A DNA stretch of 64,000 bases from Climacteris rufus (GCA_013398175.1 VZRZ01004347.1:187500-251499), one strand, 5' to 3'; positions 13,701 through 26,394 are shown, counted from the stretch's first letter. Notes: a model not told the origin generated them from the letters alone. Translations and numbers: made by a program.

Positions 13701-16700
13701 AGATCATTAAATTCACTAGGATTTTTTTTTTTGCTTTATCTTTTATTTCTAGATGACAACTCCAAACAGCAAATACAAACTTATGAGTTAAAATTTTAAC
13801 AGCAGAAATACTATTTACTTCCTATACTTCCCTTTTTTGGCACTATTTTAGATGCAGCGATGCCTGCTGGCTCAGAGGAAAGTGACCTCCCTTTTTCAGG
13901 GATCGTAAATGCAAGTGCTAAAGCTACTATATTTACTTTGTCTCAATAGTTTCAGCATTACAGAGAAAATATATGGAAAAAAAAAGCCCAGAAGAAAACC
14001 TCGTAAGGATTCTTTTCTTCACCTTTTCTCCTAACTTCTCAATAACTTTCTATCTCAGTTTTGGAACCTTCTCCTTTTGGAACCTTGTCTCACCAGCAGT
14101 AGCAACACAGGTACTTTCTAATACAGACATTAATGAGATAAGACTGGTTATATAATGATTAGGAGAGAGGGAGGAAGACAAATAGGTTAAAAATACATAC
14201 ATTTAGTGATTACTTGCCTAATTTGAGCTGAATTCTTTAACCTGTCCCTGCTTTTCCCTCCTAAGTTCTGCATGGCTCTCCTTTGCCAACATTTTTTCCT
14301 CTTCTGAAAGAGAAGTTCTGCATGATCATGTCTTTCTTATAGACAGAAAATGACAGCAAGTAGCATGTAGATTTTTGAAGTGCAAGTGGCTCAGAAAAGA
14401 AAAAAATATTTACCCAAAACCCTCTAAGAATTGATTTTTGTTTTGCCAAGACTGTCCTAAGGTCTAGTATTTTCAAACTGGCACCTCCTGAAAGGTAGAA
14501 CTTTAACAATAAAGATTTTATTTTACATAATTACTTCTGAGGCTTTCAAAGCTTAGACAGCTCAGCCTATTCAGTCAGCTTTACACTATGCAGAGCTTGA
14601 TGAACAGAGCAGCTCTACGTGGATTTTATTTGGTAATGCCTTAGGTTCTAGTTATTCAACATCTCACTGCAGCTTAATCTTCTAATCTCTTTTTCTGCTC
14701 ATCAGTATGACTTTTACATATGCCAATCTCTAATTGTTTAAGGGAAAGCTTAAACAAAAAAAGCAGATGGAGAAGCATTTAAAGGTAAAGATTTTGAGGG
14801 ACTTGGTGCACACTTCACATTTTTATAAAGAAGCTAATCTCTTCCATGAAATAGAGCAACTCGTATGAAGTAAAGTTTTAATCCTCAAAGCAACACTTTC
14901 TATCTTTTAAATAAACTTGGCTATTATTTGAGGAACCATGAAAATTTTTGAATGATACTGCACAACTGATTGTACTGGAATTGTTTTCCAATGTCTAAGC
15001 ATATATACCTAACTGCTTCCTCAAGTAACCTGAAAATTTCTTCCAGTGTTGTCTTAATTTTTAATTCTAACAGGAGATAGCTGCATTTGGCTGTCAGCAT
15101 CTTTAAACAGTAAGCAAACCCTATGGCTCTGCAATGTACCTTTCTTGTGAGAAAAAAAAAACCTTCAATTATCACTGTATGTTACCCTGTACATCAGTGT
15201 GCACTGGCACATAAAAAGTGCCTATTATCTGTGCTGCTACAGACGACAAAATATGCACCTTTAAGGCAGTACAGCGATTTACCAATGATGGCACATCTTT
15301 AAATAACTGTGTTAGAAAAATGAGCATTAAACAACTTTTAATGGCTGCATCTACAGAAAACTTTGTGGCGGCACTAAGCCACAGATCTTTCTCATCTGAA
15401 ATTTATATTTAGATACATAATTTCTTTTATCTGTATACCAAATTCTCATTGTTACAGAGCATATGCTCTTCCTCAAAATAACTTTCTATTTTTGTACTAT
15501 TACTCAGCCACATACTTCCACAAAGCTGCCAGTGTTACTTCAGATAAACTTAGTGGCTTTTTGGCAAGTTTCCATGTTACTTTAATGACAGAAAAAAAAG
15601 ACTACCTAATGAAGCATGATCCTGTACCCCCTCCAATGAACTTGGGTTTGCTTTGGGTGAAACCAGTTATCAATCCCCAGTTGACTGGTGAGGATGCAGG
15701 GGAGGAAAAATTACAAGTTCTTGCACATTTCCCCTCTGGTAGAAGTCCTTCAGACAGGAACGGTATCATATCCTACCTCTTAGTAACTCTGATGATTTAT
15801 TTTGCTATTTTAAGTATTTCTGAATGGAAAATAGTGTGGTCCAAATTGTACAGTTATCTCATTAAAAGGTGGATGAAAGAGAACGTTAAAGATTCACAAG
15901 ATTGAACAACACTGTTCACAAATACAAGCATCTTTCTAAGTCTTTTGATATGATACATTCAGCTACAGCTACTTAAATTTCTAATGTTTTCGATAAATTA
16001 CCATTGCCTCACTAATTACCATTCTGGTGTTCTGCAAGGTTTGAATTTCATAGCCATGCTACATACCACCTCTTCCAGAACATTTTCAGATCAGCTATTA
16101 TCATTAGCAAACCAATGCCATTTCCCCCCCTCCACCACCAAAAATATGACTGTGCAAGACATACACTTCAGCAACAAAGCCTTATTTTATCTTAAGAAGC
16201 AACTTATTGAAATCATAGATATATGTGGGATTTGCTATGTATTTCTTAAAATAGCAACACCCCACACACTTCATATAGAAATAAACTATTTCAGTATTCT
16301 TCAAAATGAAGCAGCAGCTTGTTTCCTCCAAGATTTAAAAAACAAATTGACAGTCTTCTTCCTCTCCATTTGGATCATCATGATAGATTGAAATTTGTAA
16401 AGATAGTGAAAAATAGCAATTTAGCAGGACACAATACTACTAGCTAAAACCTAGTCAGTTTTTATTCTAAGAATGGGTTTGTTTCTTACCAACCACTTCA
16501 TGCCTTCTCTTCTGTCTTAGAAAACTATTTTACACCTTATTATGTAGCCTTGAATCATATAAAGTAATATACATCCTCACACAAAAAACTCATTTGTTGA
16601 ATCACATCATTTATATATTTCTACCAAATAACACTAATGTCTACAGAACCAGAAATTAATCATACAGGGATGTAGATAGTTTCTAATCTGGAGAAAAAAA

Positions 16701-18640
16701 AAAGAACCATTTGTTTGGGGACTTTCTGAGAGGAAACACACTGCTTTCAAGAACTGTTTAAAGCCACAGTGAAAAAAAAAAAAAGTGCTTTGGAATTCTG
16801 AAAACTGAGTGCAAATGAAGTTGCTTCATCACACAGTGAATGTATAGTTTGCTGTTTCCTCAGCTCCAGTCCAGCATGGTTGTTTCTGGACATCCAATAT
16901 GAATAAACAAACAATCTACAAAACATGAACTTGCTCTCCCTCAAGTATATCTTACCACTTCTTAATATCAGTGGTTTTTAATCTATTTTCTCTATAATCC
17001 TCAGAGATAGCAATTACTGTCCTAGGAAAAATTATCCTAAATTATTTGTGATCGTTAGGTAAACCTGCCAGGAGACAAATGAGTTTGAAGGAAGCAACCT
17101 CCAGCTGGGGAGCACCAGAAGACCAGAGAGGGGGATACAACTTCAATTGCTACAGGAAGAATAAAAAGAGAAGATCTGGCCAGTTTAGGTGTTAGGCTCA
17201 CATTTATCAGAAATATAAAAACTGTTCTTTTATATATCTATCTCTATTAGCATTGTCCTACCAACATTAGCTATCCTGTAGGACACTTTTGCAGGGTTTT
17301 CCATATTTGTTACATGACTCCTGCTAAGGACTGGTCCATGTTATACAACTCAGCGGGATGCAAGAAGCTGTAAGAAGGAAGTTGAGGCTGTTCACCGGGA
17401 GACAGGGAGGGGACAGCAGTAATGTACTGACCTTCTGTTTTCCTTTTCCATACTCCACTGCATTCCACGTGTTGCTGGTAAGTAAATTACCTGGCTTACT
17501 TAAAACTATCAGAACAAAAAGCAAACAAAGTGTATTCACCATGCTGATTTAGTCATCAGAAATCCACTCTCTTACAAACTTGATTCCCCCAATTTATCTG
17601 CCTGGGAGTCAGCTGCCTCATATCACAGCACAGCAGGGCCACTATCACTTAATCACTACCATTAGTGATTAAACCACCTGCAGCTGAAGAGACATGGCTA
17701 AGCTGGAGTATTATTTGCCCCTCTGTACCTCTCTGTCTCCTGCTGGGAAATTAGCCAGTTCTATTTTCACAGGTTAACACAGTATTTTTCTGCTGCCATA
17801 GTACCGCTGGCTAGCAGAATATTTATTTTACAATATTAGACATTAATAGGTAGCTAAGAAAAACTTCTTTAATGCTGTTGTCTTTGTTGGGCATACTCTG
17901 GTGAAGAAACGCTTTACCAACCAAAAGAGAACTGCAATAAAAGTACAGATAGCAGCAAGACGTTTGTCTACATGTACATGAATGATCCTATAGCCTGAAA
18001 TGAGCCCAACTGTAAATTCATAAATAATAGAGTAAAAAGTAATAGGGAAAACAATTAAGCAATGTGACCTCTGTATACATCAGACATGCTTGGATCAAAG
18101 CTTGGTTTGAATTTAGTCCATTTGATTAAAAAAATAAAATATAATCAATAAAAATTCTAGGCTGAAATTTTTGACTGCATTTTGTTTACAAGTGTCCTGG
18201 TCCACAGTTTGAAGGAGCTAATATTCAGTCATTGAAACTATTCATTATTCAAAAGAAACAAAGTTGTGCATCTAAGAGAGCCTTCAAATACCTCAATACT
18301 ACTTTGTCAGTTTCTCTCTATTAAGTGAAGATGAGCCAAGATCAGATTATAGTTCTTTTCCCTTTTAAAAAAGAATAGATTACACAACCCCTTAGTTTAA
18401 GAATTAGCAAGTCAACAAAAACATGCGGCAACTTCAACTGGTTGTTAGATAAAATATAAGATCAGATCAGTATCTTCATCAATATTCTCAAGCAGCTGTT
18501 GAGGGAAAAGTAACAACAGGACACTTCCCTGAATAGTCTTCAGACTCCAAACCCTTTCCACCCTTTCCAAGGAACTTTCTGAGGCAGATATGATTGTGTT
18601 ATGCTAACAATCCTTCTGGCATTTCTCCTTAGGTACCTGT
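10738..18640. other. Gene-free AT-rich unique sequence
   Basis: No gene, RNA gene or recognisable large repeat was found. Patches at 11490-11720 and 11860-11960 are richer in GC but show no known protein family. The stretch holds poly(A) runs near 16690 and 16770-16783, a T-run at about 13721-13731, and a perfect hairpin at 17649-17672. One plus-strand frame at 15378-16391 has very few stops and is described as a finding. The default reading is intron or intergenic DNA. Confidence 0.65.
17649..17672. repeat. Perfect 10-bp hairpin with 4-nt loop
   Basis: The arm ttaatcacta (17649-17658) and its exact reverse complement tagtgattaa (17663-17672) are separated by ccat. The arms contain homeodomain-like TAAT/ATTA cores. 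No adjacent gene gives it an obvious role. Confidence 0.75.
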
Positions 18641-18699
18641 TCAGAAACTCCTTAGGCTCAGATTAAAACAAAGCTAACACCTTCCTTTGTTTTGAACCT

Positions 18700-19195
18700 C
18701 TTCCCTACTAGTTTCTCTTGATATCCTTTAGTACCCCACAGGAAGCCCATTCTGGAACAGGATCCTGGCATGACCTGTGGACCCAGGAGAGGAGCCCATG
18801 CTGGACCAGGTTTGCTGGCAGAACCTGTGACCCCACGGGATCTCACGCTGGAGCAGCCTGTTCCTGAAGAACAGCACCTAGGGGGAAGGCACCCACATGA
18901 AAACGAAAATTGGAAGTGTAACTGAGCCTGGAAGAAGGGAGGGGTGGCAGGGAGGTGTTTTAACATTTGGGTTTTACTTTCTCATTATCCTACTCTGATA
19001 TGACCGGGAATCAATCTAATTTCTCCAAGTGGAGTCTGTTTTTTCTGTGACAGTCATTGCTGAGTGAATTCTCCCTGTCCTTATCTCCATGCATCAGCCT
19101 TTTGTTACACCTTCTCTCTCCTGACAAGCTGATAAGGGGAGGGATAGAGCAGCTTTGGTGGGCACCTGGCATCCAGCCAGGGTCCACCCACCACA
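18700..19195 (+). mobile_element. LTR-like (endogenous-retrovirus-type) interspersed repeat
   Basis: This GC-richer block differs sharply from its surroundings. I recognise its body (about 18920-19195) as a common avian interspersed repeat that I believe is LTR-derived. It has a purine-rich 'gagcctggaagaaggga' segment and then 'ctcattatcctactctga'. A decayed A-rich site where a polyadenylation signal would sit comes next (near 19010). The element then has a conserved GC-rich tail that ends in CA at 19195. The first part holds three to four degenerate tandem units (separate entry). No retroviral gene frame is attached, so it would be a solitary, mutated LTR. The left boundary is uncertain, no target-site duplication was identified, and assignment to an LTR class rather than another avian repeat family is from memory. 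Confidence 0.5.
18746..18900 (+). repeat. Degenerate ~48-nt tandem repeats inside the LTR-like element
   Basis: Units begin at 18746 (cccattctgg), 18795 (cccatgctgg) and 18842 (ctcacgctgg), with a partial fourth start near 18892. The spacings are 49, 47 and about 50 nt. Each unit has a CTGGA(A/C/G)CAG-like core followed by a CCTG segment. The unit-to-unit divergence shows the array is old. It gives an open minus-strand frame of 102 codons (18658-18966) that I regard as a shadow. Confidence 0.65.
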
Positions 19196-19328
19196 GCTGG
19201 CAAAGAACGTAGCTATGTTTATGGGTGCCAGTCAAAAACATGACATCTGACACCTGAAACATTCATTTGGTCAAAAACATAGTGCAAAACACCTCCAGAG
19301 CTGACTAACTCCATGTACTTGAATTATC

Positions 19329-19505
19329 AAAAAAAAAAAACACAACAAAACAAAACAAAAGCAAACAAAACACACACCCACCAAAAAAAAAAAAAAACAA
19401 AAAAAAACCAAAAAACCACAACCACATACAGAAAAACAACCCACATACACAAGGAAAAAAAAAAACAAAAAACAAAAAAGCCCCACCAAACCCAACAAAG
19501 AAAGC
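19329..19505 (+). repeat. T-poor A/C-rich low-complexity tract
   Basis: About 175 bases are almost entirely A and C, with occasional G and very few T, in units such as AAAAC, CACA and poly(A). It begins about 130 bp after the LTR-like repeat. Overlapping frames on both strands here (lysine/threonine-rich on plus, phenylalanine/valine/cysteine-rich on minus) are low-complexity artefacts. Confidence 0.9.
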
Positions 19506-19509
19506 CCAC

Positions 19510-22500
19510 TTGCATCATTATTTAATTCAAATGTCTGGGACTCACTCTCCTGGTTTCCTAGAACTGATTCCCAATTATTTTGTTGTACAGCTCTGCTGGA
19601 TCTTTAAAATTCTGAAAAAACTGCAAAACTTCCAGATTGCTATAAAACAGCACTTCAGGATCTTTGAGTTTACATAAATTTCATCCCACTACGAGAATGA
19701 ACAATTCTTCACTTGAGAACCTTATCTGGTTACCTGTCTAAAATATGTGCTGTTCAATTCCTATGTTACACATTATTGTGATTGTACTTCTTACGCTATA
19801 AAAAAAAACAAACCACAAACCCAGCATACTTTATATTGCTTGCATACATTTTTTAAAAAGAATGTAATGTAAAACAAATGCTTCAGGAAATTAATATTGC
19901 TTATTAAGGAAAGCATCTTTCTCACAGTCCTACATTCACACTGAAATAATCCAAGAATTTGTCAATCACGAACTATTTAGCAGATACCAGAAACATAGTT
20001 TGGCATGCAAAGAAGTATTAGGAGTTTGAATGACACATTTATTGATAAAATATGAATATATTCATTTTAAATCTATATTTCTACATAACAACCAGATTTA
20101 GTTTTCCAGCTAGAGAAAATTAACTTTCTGCAAATTCATATCCAGCCTACTGTTATATAACCCTGATCAATACTGTTAACTCCTGCAAGTCTTGCATTTT
20201 TTAGTAAAGAAGTCTTCTATCAATAGGAAAAAGAAAAGGTATGTTGGTGTACCAAACTTTTCATTTTGATTATGAATATTAGTAACTTCTCTAAACTTAA
20301 CAAGTAGTTTATCTCTTCAAGTATCCAGGAGACATGCTAAATGCATATTTAAGAAGTATTTGCATTTATTTTACCTTTAAATTGTTGGCATTTCCAGAAG
20401 ATTAGAATATAAGTATGCAAGAAAGTATGCAGGAATGGAAAGATAGGAAAACTCAAGCCCTGTGAAGCCATTTCTCAACATAGTTGTTTTAATTTATTCA
20501 GGATAGAAATGCAAATAAATCTTTTGAACACATACTGAGCACAGAAAATTGCAATAAGACTCCAATATGATTATTGTAACATGATGGGGAATGTAGAAAA
20601 GTATTAGTGTGGCAGCTTGGAAATTAGAACTTCTATGGATACAGATATCAGATAAGCACTAACAGGGGTCAGAGTGCCTAACAGTCCATGAGTAGCAACA
20701 ATAATTTTCAAAGTAATATCAGAAAATCAAACAAAATAGTAAACTTTTTCATCAACAAGATCAATATGCAATAGCAACGGTTAAAAAAAAATTATAGAGT
20801 ATTTTTAGTATAAGAAAGATGAGAGTCATTGGTATGTCTTAGTGTTACTCGAGACTGAGAAGCCCTTGCATGGGCTAAAACCGTGTGAGCTCTCATGCAG
20901 CCTCCTCTTACCCCTTTCTCTTTCCACTCAAAAATATTTTATGCAAAAGTACAGAAAAGGTCTATCAGATGCATCAGACATTTTACTTCTGTTTGAGAGG
21001 AAAAGCGGCAACAATCACTTATTTATTCAAGTATGTTAAGCTTTATAGAGATAATATGGAGAGTGGAAGCACTCACTCAGAAGCAGACATAGCACTAAAA
21101 GTCACTGCAGAGTATACACAGAATTAATCTGTTCAAACAGACCATCACAGTTAATGAAATTAGCTACACACAGAATATAAAAAACCAAAACTACTGAAAA
21201 TTTGATTATTTAGTGCATATAGAAAAGACAGAAAAGAGATGACCCTTTCCTGTGCCATTTCTATTGTCATAATCTCTGGTTTCTCAGAGGTAACAAAGAA
21301 ATAACCTCCACTTACTGTGTTTGGTATTTTGTTATAAACAGGACAATTATTTAAAATATTTAACACTTAATGAAGTATGGAGATTTTTTTTCATTAAAAA
21401 TACGTATTTGGGGAAAAGTCTGATTACATTAAAAATTTATTCCAGTGTTGGTTAGTTTGGACAGTAATTAATAGCTGTACATCTACCCTAATCAATATAA
21501 AAATAGTTTCATTTCCTGAGCCTCACAGATCTATTTCTTCTTTCCTAAATTTCTTGTGACAAATGATATGGAAATCCCTCAGCAAACTCTGCCATATGAT
21601 CAACATCCTTCCAAACACAAAAAGGAAAATGTATCACTTTAAAGGAAAGGTTGTAAGGAAAGCTAGAAAAAAGCAACCAGATAATGGTACACTTCAAAAG
21701 ATGCACTGCATGGGAGGGAATGTATTAGCAAACAGAATAAAAAGCTCAGCTCTTTTCCAAGAACTAGCCTGAGACTAATTCATATCATCTGTCTCCTGGT
21801 CAATAACTGTCAATACATATAATCGGTCCTCCCCCTTACAAATACCAACATACTTTAAATCAAAAAGTATGGTTTTGCTCACTTAAAACAAAATAGTCCA
21901 AACAACCCAACTCCCAAAAAAACCCATATATAATAGTAATTCTAGACATTTCACCTTAAATAAGAAAAAAACTCAAAGGAAAATCAAAATATTTGAAAAC
22001 AGTCCTGATTTACTTTTAAAAAACCATAGTTAAACTAGTTCAACCCCATTACAGATACTCATTCAGGATTAAATTAACTCCATACAGTTTAGGTCACTTC
22101 CAAAATAAATTAATATAAATTAAATTAAGGAAGCTAATTTTAAAAACATTCTGAACCAGAATTTAATGCAATTTGATGAATCTGCTTCAAGTCTAGTTAT
22201 TGCATAATATATTGCATATATTGCATATAATTTTTTGCGTGTCCTTGTGTAAACCAGCCCAAAGACCTTGGAAATGCTATCATGCAGAAAACCTGGATAG
22301 TTTTAAGAGCACACACTACAATGTATGCAAGACCCTCTATAATAAATGTAAGCCTTTTTAGAGCTTTATTTTTTTCCTGCTTAATTTTGTTTTAGAAGAA
22401 GACATTTGCATTTAAATTTTTTCCTTTAATAAATCAATTTACCTCTTCTGGTAGCAGTGTTAAAATGAAGACAAGGATCTACTTTTAGACTAATACTAAA

Positions 22501-23070
22501 AGTAACCACAGGGGGAGATTTCCAGCTAAGCTTAAAAACAGTCAAAATAAACTGGCATTTCCACATTTGGGAATGTTTATTTTTATATAGGAAAGAAATC
22601 TAGCACTTTCCAGGAAAACACAAGTTTTCACTCTTAAAATCTAAAAAGAAATAGTGCACTATGTGAAACTGTGGTCAATGTCTGTTTTCAATGTTCAACA
22701 TTATTTATATGTAGGCATAAAACAATCTTGAACATGGCAAATTAATATGTGAATTTAATTTCATGTACCAATTTGAGCAGATAGTAAGATAATCTAAAAT
22801 TACCCATTGTTTACAGGAAACACTAAGATTACCTCGCTTACAATAACTCTGAGGCCATGCACAGCAAGAAGTGAAGGAGGAAGAGAAGTTTCTGATCTTC
22901 AGGGAAGGGTAACACTACCTCCTAGTAGCTTGTCTTCACGTGTGCACCAGCATGATCTTTCACAGCTTCCATCCCCTAAGTGGCTGCACACAGAGCTGCT
23001 CCTGCAAACGCTTCCAAGGGTATTGTAGTCAAAAGGCACCAAATTAGCAAAAACCTAATATTTAAACTGT
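19510..23070. other. Gene-free AT-rich unique sequence
   Basis: No gene or family-level repeat was recognised. The stretch includes an A/T-only patch at about 22105-22140 and an imperfect TTGCATA repeat at 22199-22230. A short GC-richer patch lies at 22850-23030, immediately before the CR1 fragment. It has a 73-codon open frame without recognisable similarity. Confidence 0.7.
22199..22230. repeat. Short ATTGCATA-type tandem repeat
   Basis: Three consecutive, slightly differing copies of attgcata(a)tat occur in about 32 bases. This is a small simple repeat. Confidence 0.6.
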
Positions 23071-23300
23071 TGACAGCAATCTTGTTAAAAGGGCAGGCAG
23101 TGATAGGACAAGGGGTAATGACTTTGAAATGAAAGATGGCAGGTTTAGATTTGGTATTAGGAAGAAATTATTTACTGAGAGGGTAGTGAGGCACTGGAAC
23201 AGGCTGCCCAGAGAGGCTGTGGACATCCCATCCCTGGAAGTATTCAAGGCCAGTTTGGATGGGGCTTTGAGCAACCTGGTCTAGTGGAAAGCGTCCTGTG
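23071..23300 (+). mobile_element. CR1 LINE fragment, ORF2 3' end
   Basis: This is a 5'-truncated CR1 copy on the plus strand. It carries the end of ORF2: the region of 'aggaagaaat', then 'gaggcactggaacaggctgc' (the HW-N-R-L-P block), then 'gagcaacctggtctag' (A-L-S-N-L-V-stop) at about 23269-23284. Sequence similarity stops soon after the ORF2 stop codon, so the 3' untranslated region with terminal 8-nt repeats is missing. Both ends are truncated or eroded. An antisense frame at 23062-23274 is a shadow. Confidence 0.9.
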
Positions 23301-24344
23301 CTAAAAATATTGGAATATCTTCTTTGCTATGACTTTTAAGTGAAACACTTAGATATTTGATGAGGCATTTGTGAAGGAAGTTACTTGAAATTTTAGAAGT
23401 TAGAGTACAATAACCAAATTCAGAAGCCAAGTATTTGCTCTAAATCTGGACAAAAGCATCCCTTCCTGCTCTTCTTTCCCTTAAAATTAACTAGCTCCCA
23501 TTGCACAAATACTGTACTGCAAATATCTTTACTGGTATAGCATACTTCTTTGCTTATACCCATTCAGATCTGCTGAACAGCACAAAGCTAGTTCTATGTA
23601 TAATCTTAATCTCCCCAACAGGTAAGTGTGAAAGCTAGGAAAATAGCAGATATGCAATGCATTCTCTCTTCTACCAGATTCATAACAAAGGAAATGTTGA
23701 AGTCTCAGCCAAGGAGCTCAGGCGATCTTATTTCCCCTTCCTTCCTCTCTTGCTCTCCTGTTTAGGAGTGGGTCATAATTATCCTACAGTAAATAGAGTA
23801 GTAACCACTTTTAGGTCACTGACAAAATATTTAAGTGAGACAGCCTGGAGCAATCAGATCATCACAGAGCTTTTCCTACAGCTGGGATGATCCAAATCCA
23901 GGCACTCATCAGTTTAAGACTGAATGTCATGTATATAGCTCCTTAAAAATTCATCTGCACAGCTTTATCATTTCTACTGTCAAAAACTAGTAAATTCTTT
24001 AAATTTGATTTCAGCCTAAAACATCTTAGAAACTGACTTTAACTGTTACTATTTTAAGAACCACTTGTAAATTGAACCTGCAATCATGCTCAGGCAAGGA
24101 CAAATTTGCAAGTTCTTAAATCACTAGTAGTTGCAGCAAATAACCTAAGAGACTAAACAAGAACAACTTAAAAATTAAAAAAAAATTCAATAATTCAATT
24201 TTCAAAGCACTTTTTAAAGTTACTTTCATACTGAAATGCTTCCAAAAAAGCTTGTAACCTAGAATTTTGCTTGGCATCAATTAGTATAAAAAATTACAGG
24301 CCATAAAAAACTGATTAATCTACTTCCTGCAGTTAAAAAAAAAT

Positions 24345-24359
24345 CTCATGACTCATGAG
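24345..24359. promoter_or_regulatory. Palindrome centred on a consensus AP-1 site
   Basis: The arms ctcatga (24345-24351) and tcatgag (24353-24359) are exact reverse complements around a single C. The centre, 24349-24355, is TGACTCA, the consensus site for Fos/Jun-type bZIP dimers. The match is visible in the sequence. Binding is inferred only, and a 7-mer of this kind also occurs by chance. Confidence 0.35.
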
Positions 24360-25978
24360 TATGACAGGTGCAAAAGAATTAAAGTTGAGGAGAGAATGCC
24401 ACACTACCAATTTCAGACAGATTTGCATTGTAAATATATTTAAATATAAGCATTTAGGAAAATCAAACAAACTCATCTTACCAACCCATCACTAAGCTAG
24501 TTAAGGCAGCCAGTGCTACCTTCAGAAACAGGTTGGAAATTTTGTGTGGTTTCTCCTGAGAGGCTTAAATTTATAAGATGATGACAATTTGCATAAAAGA
24601 CATTGAAGCTGAAGAATTCTGGGAGATTGGATGAAGCAGAGAAAGAAAAATTTTTATTGTATAGCATGAAAATATTTCAGAGAAAAAGGCATTTCATTCA
24701 GAAAATTCTATTATTCTTTTAACTACAGCTAATACTGCTAAGATTTTTTGAAAAAGCTAGAATATCAAAGGAATATCAAGATCTTAACTAAATCCAGTTA
24801 TGACAGAACATGTAAAACACTGATGGTAGGATATGGAGAGATTTAATCACTCAATATGACTGCTTTATGCCAACTGCAAGTAATTTGTATCATCTGCCTG
24901 TAAAGCAGGCACCTTAATCAAGGTTAAGCCTTTGCTTAAACCAAGACTCATTTTCTGGATCTTCTGCACAACCACCTTCATCTGACATCCCTGCTTAAAA
25001 ACCTGGTCACTTGCTTCTCAGGTTTGTACAGCCGGGCTTTTGTTACAGCAATTCCTAAAAGAGGCTATCTCCTCAAATACATTGCACCTCCTTCCCCCAG
25101 GTTTTCCTACAATCATAACACAAGTCCAGGTAGGTAAGTACGAGATTGAAAAAGCAATTTATACGCACCCAGCTACAATGGTCTGAGGCTGTGCAGTTTC
25201 ACACTACACTGCCCCAGATGCAGATCAGCAGATGTCATCAACAGAATTAGGACGATCCTGCAGTTTGAGGTATACACCTTCAAGCCTCCCAATCAAAGCA
25301 TAATCCCCTGCCAAGTGGTTCCAAGTCAAGTAAAGTAGAGTTGACCTTCAGTTTCCCACTTTAGTCACTGAGATTCCTAAATATTTTGACCAGGCTTGTT
25401 AATTGCAGAAACTGACAAGCCTCAGAAGAGGCTTGGTTTTAATACTATCAGTTAAGCAAAAGTGTGCAAGAAACCCTTCCTGAAACCATATGGGCTGTTG
25501 TTTGATGTACACCTGCCAGATATCATTCTGACACAATTCCTGTACTTTGTGTAAGGTCTTACTCCTGCAAACCTACTCCACACACGTCCCACTGATCATT
25601 TCTCTATTAATTTAATTTATATCCTTCTTCCCTTGCTTTCAGTGGGATTGTTCCAAGAATTAGAGCTTTGTCGTACAAAGATGCATAGTCATAATCCAGC
25701 TCCTGCTGAATACAGCTGTGAGCAGTTATTGTGCATGCTTTTGAGTTTATTATTCTGTAACCTTCCTTTGGCTTACCCACATGGAGAAATATTAAAATAA
25801 ATTAACATTTTACTGGCTCTGTAATTGGAAGTGTCTCTTCGAAACAAATATGTTTATCAAACAGTTTGACTGGGAAAATACATTACTGTAGCTGCAGTTA
25901 CCCAAATTACATGCTGTCTAAAGCAAAAAGGGCAAAAGCCATCTGGCTCCATATAACTTACATTTTCTAGACAGCTTG

Positions 25979-26050
25979 CAGCTGGTTCTGATTAAGCAGC
26001 ATCTCAGTACTCCCAGAGATCTATTTTTAACTCTGCAACTTTATTTTTAG
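25979..26050. promoter_or_regulatory. Candidate MEF2-type/E-box motif cluster
   Basis: Two exact matches to the MEF2 consensus YTAWWWWTAR occur at 26021-26030 and 26041-26050, starting exactly 20 bp apart (about two helical turns). An E-box CAGCTG lies at 25979-25984. Combined MEF2 and E-box sites are a known arrangement in muscle and neural enhancers. In AT-rich DNA a MEF2-like match is not rare, so this is a candidate only. No nearby promoter or gene was identified. Confidence 0.3.
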
Positions 26051-26376
26051 TGCTCGCACATCCAAGGCACATGGTGTTTACATTAATAAATGAACAACCG
26101 CCTACAGTTAAGAAAAGCTTTGTGCAATTCTTGTGGCACAGTCACTGCACAACATAGATGGATGGTTAAATAAAACATCATGTATTCCAACTAAATAGAC
26201 CTTGTTCACCTCCTGGCTCTTTACAGGATTGCAGAAAGCACCTCTGGAGAGCTTGAATGGCAGGAAGAAGCCAGTGACAGACAACAGGATGATTTACTTC
26301 TTCTGAAGCAATACTGGGTGGCATGTCCTAGAAGAGTACAAATATCCTGGCCAACATCCTCCCCAGAAAAATCTCC

Positions 26377-26394
26377 TTTTTTTTTTTTTTTTTT
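26377..26394 (+). repeat. Poly(T) run, 18 bases
   Basis: An uninterrupted run of T on the plus strand. No retroposed body was recognised on the minus strand upstream of the corresponding poly(A). Confidence 0.95.

Noticed and set aside
19271..19525. Overlapping frames on both strands rich in Lys/Thr or Phe/Val/Cys
   Set aside because: Low-complexity translation of the A/C-rich tract.
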